From NCBI RefSeq assembly GCF_000730645.1, contig NZ_BBIU01000003.1, positions 1 through 64,000 of the forward strand: DNA of 64,000 nucleotides, in the 5' to 3' direction. Source of the DNA: Pseudomonas parafulva NBRC 16636 = DSM 17004 (GTDB taxonomy: Bacteria; Pseudomonadota; Gammaproteobacteria; Pseudomonadales; Pseudomonadaceae). Below, piece after piece: positions 58,100 to 64,000 of the stretch (position 1 is the first letter of the stretch; each line of letters opens with the position of its first letter). Below the pieces are notes generated by a model, which worked only from the letters and a program-made list of their open reading frames with translations, was not told where the DNA came from and did not search any database. The position numbers and the translations under genes are program-made.

Positions 58100-59683
58100 T
58101 TACTCCACGTCAGGTGGCGTCTGGAAGGTGTGGTAGGGCGCAGGGGAGGGGATCGACCATTCAAGCCCCTCGGCCCCATCCCAGGGTTTGGCAGGGGCCG
58201 GCTCGCCGCCCCGTATGCACTTGATGACGATGAACAGGAAGAACACCTGCGTGGCGCCAAACAGAAACGCGCCAACCGAAGACACCATGTTGAAGTCGGC
58301 AAACTGCAGGTTGTAATCCGGAATACGCCGCGGCATGCCGGCCAGCCCGACAAAGTGCATGGGGAAGAAGGCCATGTTCATGCCGATGAACGACAGCCAG
58401 AAGTGCAGTTTGCCGAGGGTTTCGTCGTACATGTGGCCGGTCCACTTCGGCAGCCAGTAATACGCCGAGGCGAAGATGCCGAAAATGGCGCCGGGCACCA
58501 GTACATAGTGGAAGTGCGCCACCACGAAGTAGGTGTCGTGGTACTGGAAGTCGGCGGGGGCGATGGCCAGCATCAACCCCGAAAAGCCGCCGATGGTGAA
58601 CAGGATGACGAAGGCAATGGCAAACAGCATAGGCGTTTCGAACGTGAGCGAGCCCTCCCACATGGTACTGACCCAGTTGAACACCTTCACCCCGGTAGGC
58701 ACCGCAATCAGCATGGTGGCGTACATGAAGAACAGCTCGCCCACCACCGGTATGCCCACCACGAACATATGGTGCGCCCACACGATGAAGGACAGGAAAG
58801 CAATGGCGCCTGTGGCATACACCATGGAGGTGTAGCCAAACAGCGGCTTGCGGGAAAACGCCGGGATGATCGAACTGACCGCGCCGAAGGCCGGCAGGAT
58901 CATGATGTACACCTCGGGGTGGCCAAAAAACCAGAACACGTGCTGGAACAGCACCGGGTCACCGCCACCGGCAGCGCTGAAGAAGCTGGTGCCGAAGTGG
59001 ATGTCCATCAGCATCATGGTCACCACGCCGGCCAGCACCGGCATCACCGCGATCAGCAAAAATGCGGTAATCAGCCAGGTCCACACGAACAGTGGCATCT
59101 TCATCAGGGTCATGCCCGGTGCGCGCAGGTTGAGGATGGTGGCGATCACGTTGATTGCCCCCATGATCGAACTGATCCCCATCAGGTGGATGGCGAAGAT
59201 GAAGAAGGTGACGCTGGCCGGTGCATAGGTGGTGGACAAGGGCGCATAGAAGGTCCAGCCAAAATTGGGCCCGCCGCCAGGGGTGAACAGGGTCGAGACC
59301 AGCAACAGGAACGCCGCCGGCAGCAGCCAAAAGCTGAAATTGTTCATGCGCGGCAGGGCCATGTCCGGGGCGCCGATCATCAGCGGGATCATCCAGTTGG
59401 CCAGCCCCACGAAGGCGGGCATCACTGCACCGAACACCATGATCAACCCGTGCATCGTGGTCATCTGGTTGAAGAAGGCCGGCTCCACGATCTGCAGGCC
59501 GGGCTGAAACAGCTCGGCGCGGATCACCATGGCGAACGAGCCACCCAGCAGGAACATGGTGAAGCTGAACCACAGGTACAGGGTGCCGATGTCCTTGTGG
59601 TTGGTGGTGAGCACCCAGCGCATCAGGCCCTTGGCCGGCCCATGCGCATGGCCCTGGGCGTGGTCATCGATCACTGCACTCAT
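58100..59683 (-). CDS. coxA: cytochrome c oxidase subunit I
   Basis: A 527-residue heme-copper oxidase subunit I with 12 helices. Heme and CuB ligands appear in TTMHGLIMVF, WFFGHPEVYIMIL (including the cross-linked Tyr), VWAHHMF and VAHFHYVL. It is the proton-pumping core of the aa3/caa3 enzyme. The ATG at 59683 follows AGGAGACAGGAC; an upstream extension to 59929 runs into coxB. Confidence 0.96.
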   Translation of the reverse strand: MSAVIDDHAQGHAHGPAKGLMRWVLTTNHKDIGTLYLWFSFTMFLLGGSFAMVIRAELFQPGLQIVEPAFFNQMTTMHGLIMVFGAVMPAFVGLANWMIPLMIGAPDMALPRMNNFSFWLLPAAFLLLVSTLFTPGGGPNFGWTFYAPLSTTYAPASVTFFIFAIHLMGISSIMGAINVIATILNLRAPGMTLMKMPLFVWTWLITAFLLIAVMPVLAGVVTMMLMDIHFGTSFFSAAGGGDPVLFQHVFWFFGHPEVYIMILPAFGAVSSIIPAFSRKPLFGYTSMVYATGAIAFLSFIVWAHHMFVVGIPVVGELFFMYATMLIAVPTGVKVFNWVSTMWEGSLTFETPMLFAIAFVILFTIGGFSGLMLAIAPADFQYHDTYFVVAHFHYVLVPGAIFGIFASAYYWLPKWTGHMYDETLGKLHFWLSFIGMNMAFFPMHFVGLAGMPRRIPDYNLQFADFNMVSSVGAFLFGATQVFFLFIVIKCIRGGEPAPAKPWDGAEGLEWSIPSPAPYHTFQTPPDVE

Positions 59684-59726
59684 GTCCTGTCTCCTGCAAC
59701 CTGTTGGTCGCCAAGGCCCCGGCGGT

Positions 59727-60854
59727 TCATTGCGCTTGCGCTTGCTTGATGGCCAGCACATCCTGCGGCGTGACCATGTCGCCCTTGTTGTTGCCCCAGG
59801 CGTTGCGCTCGTAGGTGACCACTGCCGCAATGTCCACTTCGGAGAGCTGCTTGCCAAACGCCGCCATGGCAGTGCCCGGCTTGCCGTTGAAAACGATATT
59901 GAGGTGGCCTTCCTTGGGCCCGGTGGCAATTTTGGAGCCCTTCAGCGCCGGGAACATCGGCGGCAAGCCCTGGCCCTCGGCCTGGTGACAGGCCACGCAG
60001 GTGGTGTGGTAGACCTTGTCGCCGCGCGCCGCCAGCTCTTCGAGCGTCCACTGCTTGCTGGTCAGCTCCTTGAGCTTGGCCGCGTCGGCCTTGCGCTCAC
60101 TCAGCCAGGTGTCGTAATCGGCCTGGGACTTCACCTCCACCACCACCGGCATGAAGCCGTGGTCCTTCCCGCACAGTTCGGTGCACTGGCCACGGTAGAT
60201 GCCGGGCTTGTCGATGCGGGTCCAGGCCTCGTTGACGAACCCGGGTATGGCGTCGCGCTTGACGGCAAAGGCGGGCACCCACCATGAATGGATCACATCG
60301 GCAGCCGTCACCAGAAAGCGCACCTTGGCACCCACTGGCAACACCAGGGGCTGGTCCACTTCGAGCAGGTAATGTTCGTCTTTGGGGGCGTTGTTGTGAA
60401 TCTGCTCGGCAGGGGTGGCCAGGTTGCTGAAGAACTCCACGTCCTGGCCCAGGTACTTGTAGTGCCACTTCCACTGGTAGCCGGTTACCTGGATATCGAT
60501 GTCCGAGTCGCTGGCGTCGTAGATATGCAACAGGGTGCGCGTGGCCGGGATGGCCATCGCCACCAGAATCAGGAAGGGGATGACCGTCCACAGGATCTCG
60601 ACCCGGGTGTGCTCATGGAACTGTGCCGGCTGCTGGCCGGTGGAGCGGCGGTGCAGCACCATGGACCAGAACATCGCGCCGAACACCACCAGGCCGATGA
60701 TCACGCAGATCCAGAAGATGGTCATGTGCAGGCTGAAGACGGCGTTGGACACTTCCGTCGCCCCAGGGTGCATGTTCACGGTCCAGGCCCCATTGGCCCG
60801 CCCCAGAACCGACCACAACAGCAGACCCATCCACGCAGATGGATGTCGCATCAT
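59727..60854 (-). CDS. coxB: cytochrome c oxidase subunit II with fused cytochrome c (caa3-type)
   Basis: A 375-residue subunit II. A signal peptide and two membrane helices are followed by the CuA domain (HSWWVPAFAVKRDAIPG ... GQCTELCGKDHGFM) and a C-terminal cytochrome c domain with CVACH. The fused cytochrome marks the enzyme as caa3-type. The start is the first of two adjacent ATG codons at 60854, after a GGGGAA site. It is the first gene of the cox operon, preceded by a sigma-S-type element near 61000. Confidence 0.95.
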   Translation of the reverse strand: MMRHPSAWMGLLLWSVLGRANGAWTVNMHPGATEVSNAVFSLHMTIFWICVIIGLVVFGAMFWSMVLHRRSTGQQPAQFHEHTRVEILWTVIPFLILVAMAIPATRTLLHIYDASDSDIDIQVTGYQWKWHYKYLGQDVEFFSNLATPAEQIHNNAPKDEHYLLEVDQPLVLPVGAKVRFLVTAADVIHSWWVPAFAVKRDAIPGFVNEAWTRIDKPGIYRGQCTELCGKDHGFMPVVVEVKSQADYDTWLSERKADAAKLKELTSKQWTLEELAARGDKVYHTTCVACHQAEGQGLPPMFPALKGSKIATGPKEGHLNIVFNGKPGTAMAAFGKQLSEVDIAAVVTYERNAWGNNKGDMVTPQDVLAIKQAQAQ

Positions 60855-61214
60855 TGCGGGTTCCCCTACTTGTTCTTGTTTTTCCGGAGGCAGGGCCTGC
60901 GGCAAGAGGGAACGGCGGTCAAGACTGCCTGGCTTCGACGACCGAGCCCCAGCTGAAAGCAGTCGGGCCTCATCAACGAATCACGTTCTACGGGAGTATA
61001 GACAGCAGCCGATGGGCCGCAACGAGGGCCCGGCCCGCCGAGGGGCGCTCAGCCCGTATCACGTGTGCTTGAAGGCCTAAAGCCCGGTGGTTGGCCCTGT
61101 ATATGCTGAGCAAAACACAGATTGGATCCCTTTATAACAAATGAATCTTAAGTATTTTGAATATCCAGCTAAGTTAGTGTCTTCCGTTTGAAACGTTTTG
61201 TCCCTGGAGTTGTC
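60855..61214. other. coxB upstream region
   Basis: The divergent gap between coxB and an unrecognised gene. It contains CTATACT on the minus strand at 60995-61001, which would serve coxB, and an AT-rich stretch at about 61125-61200 before the plus-strand gene. No gene or strong hairpin is seen. Confidence 0.5.
60995..61001 (-). promoter_or_regulatory. sigma-S-type -10 element of the cox operon
   Basis: CTATACT on the minus strand matches the RpoS -10 consensus exactly. A start near 60988 would give a leader of about 135 nt before coxB. No clear -35 is present, as is common for RpoS promoters. In P. aeruginosa the aa3 oxidase genes are RpoS-dependent. Confidence 0.6.
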
Positions 61215-61856
61215 ATGAACATCGCTGCTGTACGCGAGCAGGTGAGCCAAGCCCATCAACATGAAGGCCAGACCGGCCAGCTGAAACAGCGCCTGGCGCT
61301 GCAACTGCCGCACCTGCATCCCTCCATCCAACTGCCGGAGCAGGACGCCCAAGGTACGTTGGCGCGCTTCGTCGGTGCCTACATCGACCAGGTGCCGGAG
61401 CTGCTGGAAGCCGCCCACGAAGTCGCCCGCGAGGCCGGCATCGAATCGCAGATCAAACCCGTATTGAAAATTGCAGAAGCCTATTTCCTGCAGCCACCCA
61501 GCGTGATGCAGGGGCATGTGGGCCTGGATTGCCTGCTGGACGAAGCCTACCTGGCGCACCGCCTGGTGGAAGAGGTCAATGACCTGTACATCCGCCACTT
61601 CCAGCAGCCGCTGATCCCGGTCGACACCACCGTGGCCAACCTGATCGCCCACCAACTGATTGGCGAGGCCTTCGCCAACCAGCTGGACGAAGTGGTGCAC
61701 CACTCGGTAGACGAGATGCTGGATGACGAAAGCTTTGCCGCAGAGTCGGTGGAAAGCTACCGCCACAAACTCAGCAGCCCGGAAACCGGCGCCGCCTGGA
61801 AGCGCTGGCCGTGCCTGTCGCGCCAACTGGGCGTGGAACTGGGCCAGCCGGCCTGA
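61215..61856 (+). CDS. conserved protein of unknown function
   Basis: A 213-residue soluble, acidic, mostly helical protein with no signal peptide or membrane segment. I do not recognise a family. Notable stretches are EAYFLQPPSVMQGHVGLDCLLDEAYLAHRLVEEVNDLYIRH and ANLIAHQLIGEAFANQLDEVVHHSVDEMLDD, suggesting a helical bundle. The ATG at 61215 follows GGAG; the frame opens at 61188. It is divergent from the cox operon and converges on the SulP gene across a REP-like hairpin. Confidence 0.75.
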   Translation: MNIAAVREQVSQAHQHEGQTGQLKQRLALQLPHLHPSIQLPEQDAQGTLARFVGAYIDQVPELLEAAHEVAREAGIESQIKPVLKIAEAYFLQPPSVMQGHVGLDCLLDEAYLAHRLVEEVNDLYIRHFQQPLIPVDTTVANLIAHQLIGEAFANQLDEVVHHSVDEMLDDESFAAESVESYRHKLSSPETGAAWKRWPCLSRQLGVELGQPA

Positions 61857-61873
61857 GCCATCGCCCCCCTGCT

Positions 61874-61911
61874 GGCTGGCCCTTCGCGGTGTTACCCGCC
61901 GAGGGCCAGCC
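61874..61911. repeat. REP-like inverted repeat
   Basis: GGCTGGCCCT pairs with AGGGCCAGCC and encloses a second pair GCGG/CCGC, an imperfect hairpin with 14 bp paired. The inner TTCGCGG ... ACCCGC is typical of P. putida REP elements. It lies between converging genes and could terminate both. Confidence 0.6.
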
Positions 61912-61916
61912 CACGG

Positions 61917-63449
61917 CTAAGCCCCAACCCCTGCGGTAGTGCGCAAGCGCCCCTCCACCCGCCGCTTCAGGCGCCTGTGCTCGATGCGCAGCCGTGAGCC
62001 ATTGGCTGCATTGCTGCGGCTCCAGTCTTCAAGCAGTTCCAGGCATGAGTGGTCGATGTAGCTGAGGTTGCCCAGGGGCACATGCAATGTTGTGCCTGCC
62101 GGTACGCTGTCCAGCACCTTGGTCAACGCCGGCACCTTCAGGAAGGTGGCCGCGCCGCTGAGCCGCAGCTCCATATGGCCGGCCTTGGGCAGGCTCACCA
62201 GGTTGATCTTCAGCCGCGCGGCCTTGAAGGCCAGCTTCAGCAAGGTCAGGGCAAAGCCCAGCAGCACGCCGGTGAGCAGGTCGGTGAAGATGATCGCCAG
62301 CGCGGTTGCCGCGTAGGTGAACATCGGCATGCGGCCATAACGCCCCAGGCCGCGGAACGCCTTGAAGTCCACCAGCTTGACCCCGGTGAACACCAGTACC
62401 CCAGCCAGGCTGGCGACGGGGATCTGTTGCAGCACACTGCTCAGCACCACCACGAAGGCCAACAGCCAGATGCCGTGCAGAATCGCCGAGGCCCGCGTTT
62501 GGGCACCAGCCTGCACATTCGCCGAGCTGCGCACGATCACCCCAGTCATTGGCAGCGCCCCCAGCACACCACACAGCATGTTGCCGATGCCTTGGGCGGA
62601 CAGCTCGCGGTCGAAGTCCGAACGCTGGCCGCTGTGCATGCGGTCCACGGCCGCAGCCGAAAGCAGCGTTTCGGCGCTGGCGATAAAGGCCAGGGCAAAA
62701 GCGGCCACCAGCAGGGCAGGGTCGGCCAGCTTCATCAGGTCATCGGGGCGTATCCAGTCGATCGCTTCCGACAGGTCGGCGGGCACCTGCACACGGTTGA
62801 CCGGCAGCGCCAGCCACATGCTGATGGCAGTCATCGCCGCCACCCCCAGCAACGCCCCGGGGATAAACCGCAAGCGCTGTGGCCGAAGCCGTTCCCAGCC
62901 CCACATGATGAGGATGGTGCCCAGGCCCAGGGCACCGGCTTGCCAACCCATGCCGGCGCTTTCCAGCGGCAGGGCAGCGGCCACCGTTGCCGGGAACTCC
63001 AGCAGGTTCTGCAGGCCCGACGGCTGGGGCGCGGTGTCGAACATCACATGCACCTGCGACAGCACGATCAGCACGCCGATGCCCGCCAGCATGCCGTACA
63101 CCACAGCAGGCGCCGTAACCCGGAACCAGCAACCCAGGCGCAGACGCCCGGCCAGCAGTTGCAATACCCCCGCCAGCAGCAGGATCGGCCCTAGCATGGC
63201 CATGCCATGCTGGCGCACCAGCTCGAACACCAGCACCGCCAAGCCTGCCGCAGGCCCGCTCACCTGCAACGGCGAGCCGGCCAGAAACCCAACGACGATG
63301 CCACCGATGATGCCGGTGATCAGCCCCTTGGCTGGCGGCATGCCCGAGGCGATCGCGATGCCCATGCACAGCGGCAACGCCACCAGGAAGACCACCACCG
63401 AGGCCAGCAACTCACGCGGCAAGGCCGCTTTCAGCTGTGTAATGTTCAC
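61917..63449 (-). CDS. SulP-family anion transporter
   Basis: A 510-residue SulP transporter. About 11-14 membrane segments (ALPRELLASVVVFLVALPLCMGIAIASGMPP at the start, the family signature) are followed by a C-terminal STAS domain (about 425-500, AGHMELRLSGAATFLKVPAL ... YIDHSCLELLEDW). It lies 193 bp downstream of a beta-carbonic anhydrase gene on the same strand, so bicarbonate is a plausible substrate. Sulfate or another anion cannot be excluded. Confidence 0.92.
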   Translation of the reverse strand: MNITQLKAALPRELLASVVVFLVALPLCMGIAIASGMPPAKGLITGIIGGIVVGFLAGSPLQVSGPAAGLAVLVFELVRQHGMAMLGPILLLAGVLQLLAGRLRLGCWFRVTAPAVVYGMLAGIGVLIVLSQVHVMFDTAPQPSGLQNLLEFPATVAAALPLESAGMGWQAGALGLGTILIMWGWERLRPQRLRFIPGALLGVAAMTAISMWLALPVNRVQVPADLSEAIDWIRPDDLMKLADPALLVAAFALAFIASAETLLSAAAVDRMHSGQRSDFDRELSAQGIGNMLCGVLGALPMTGVIVRSSANVQAGAQTRASAILHGIWLLAFVVVLSSVLQQIPVASLAGVLVFTGVKLVDFKAFRGLGRYGRMPMFTYAATALAIIFTDLLTGVLLGFALTLLKLAFKAARLKINLVSLPKAGHMELRLSGAATFLKVPALTKVLDSVPAGTTLHVPLGNLSYIDHSCLELLEDWSRSNAANGSRLRIEHRRLKRRVEGRLRTTAGVGA

Positions 63450-63642
63450 CGTATTTCTCCTTTCTCGATCACATGGCCATTCCGCTGGCCATGGGCACGT
63501 TTGGGCCCCGACATGCGCGCAGGCGCGGGCTGCCAGCAGACAATGCCGGCACGCCAGTCAGGGAATTCAAGGCAGCCGAAGGCCGCGCCGCACGCCCGCA
63601 GGGTGCAGCCGGCTATTCAAGGCTCAGGGGTGTCAGGGTCGC

Positions 63643-64000
63643 TTAGTAGCGGCCTCTCGGAGTGGCGCAGGGGACGGGCTCGCCGGCCGCCAGGGGCATG
63701 AAGCTGTCGCTGGCCGCGTCATAGGCTTCGATCTTGCTGGTTTCGATGTCGTAGACCCAGCCGTGGATATACAGCTGGCCTGCGGCAAGGCGCGATGCCA
63801 CCGAGGGGTGCGTGCGCAGGTGATGCAGCTGGGCGATGACGTTTTCCCGGGTCAGCACCTGCATGCTTTCGTGCTCACTGCCACACGAGCAGTTGTTCTC
63901 GACAACCGTGCGGGCCACCTCGGCATGGCGCAGCCAGGCGCCAACGGTCGGCATCTTGGTCAGCGACTGGGGGTTGAGCACGGCGCGCATGGCGCCACAG
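63643..64000 (-). CDS. beta-carbonic anhydrase, 3' part (cut by window edge)
   Basis: About 119 C-terminal residues; the gene continues beyond base 64000. The frame enters with CGAMRAVL, where the Cys is a zinc ligand, then AEVARTVVENNCSCGSEHESMQVLTRENVIAQLHHLRTHPSV and LYIHGWVYDIETSKIEAYD, a typical beta-carbonic anhydrase C-terminus. It interconverts CO2 and bicarbonate, and with the SulP gene downstream forms a probable bicarbonate module. Confidence 0.92.
   Translation of the reverse strand, partial: CGAMRAVLNPQSLTKMPTVGAWLRHAEVARTVVENNCSCGSEHESMQVLTRENVIAQLHHLRTHPSVASRLAAGQLYIHGWVYDIETSKIEAYDAASDSFMPLAAGEPVPCATPRGRY

Noticed and set aside
57506..59749. 747-codon plus-strand open frame opposite ctaG and coxA
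   Set aside because: Extreme His/Gly/Gln content and complete overlap with well-recognised oxidase genes show it is a shadow.

Overview
The window is a gene-dense, GC-rich chromosomal segment of a Pseudomonas, most likely of the P. putida group. The evidence is gene content and order: gcdG-gcdH/gcdR, pntAA-pntAB-pntB, algB-kinB, ampDh2- and dgcH-like genes, dsbA, cytochrome c4/c5, engB/polA with an ErsA/Spot 42-like sRNA between them, thrB, znuA/zur-znuC-znuB, katE, metNIQ and a caa3-type cox cluster. I see no rRNA, tRNA, prophage, insertion sequence or CRISPR array. It reads as core chromosome.

Layout. (1) 0.1-8.6 kb: glutarate/lysine catabolism (CoA-transferase, glutaryl-CoA dehydrogenase, LysR regulator), three-subunit proton-translocating transhydrogenase, and a succinate/acetate CoA-transferase. 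(2) 8.9-12.4 kb: a DUF1127 gene embedded in repeated ACCAGTACAGT-type motifs, then three tandem secreted DUF2388 paralogues translationally coupled to a large exported DUF4105 protein with an HExxH motif. (3) 12.4-23.2 kb: GFA-type zinc protein, CitMHS, TerC and Na/Pi transporters, an M16 peptidase, a DUF5924/DUF2914 membrane protein and an Mla-like ABC lipid-transport operon (permease with STAS domain, ATPase, MCE protein, lipoprotein). (4) 23.2-28.6 kb, minus strand: fused SpmA/SpmB-like protein, GltP-type symporter, a 736-bp gap rich in inverted repeats, then an Ivy-type lysozyme inhibitor, DUF1328, a small membrane protein and a three-BON-domain protein. (5) 28.8-39.1 kb: AlgB/KinB, a CSS-EAL phosphodiesterase, a lipoprotein amidase, a GGDEF cyclase, an EEP-fold protein, DsbA and two c-type cytochromes. 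(6) 39.3-53.2 kb: EngB, ErsA-like sRNA, PolA, DUF2782, ThrB, the zinc-uptake locus, a lipoprotein, catalase HPII and the methionine importer. (7) 53.3-60.9 kb, minus strand: the cox operon with assembly factors. (8) 61.2-64 kb: an unrecognised gene, a SulP transporter and the 3' part of a beta-carbonic anhydrase cut by the window edge.

Most notable observations: the heme O synthase gene (ctaB/cyoE) expected between ctaA and sco is absent, but a short reading-frame remnant resembling its C-terminus survives and still overlaps the sco start by ATGA. The engB-polA gap carries an ErsA-like sRNA with an AlgU-type promoter. The gltP-ivy gap has a compound 18-bp hairpin and several others, suggesting an undescribed structured RNA. 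A sigma-S-type CTATACT element lies upstream of the cox operon. A tandem secreted-protein/protease operon (DUF2388 x3 + DUF4105) of unknown function is the best candidate for an uncharacterised protein system.
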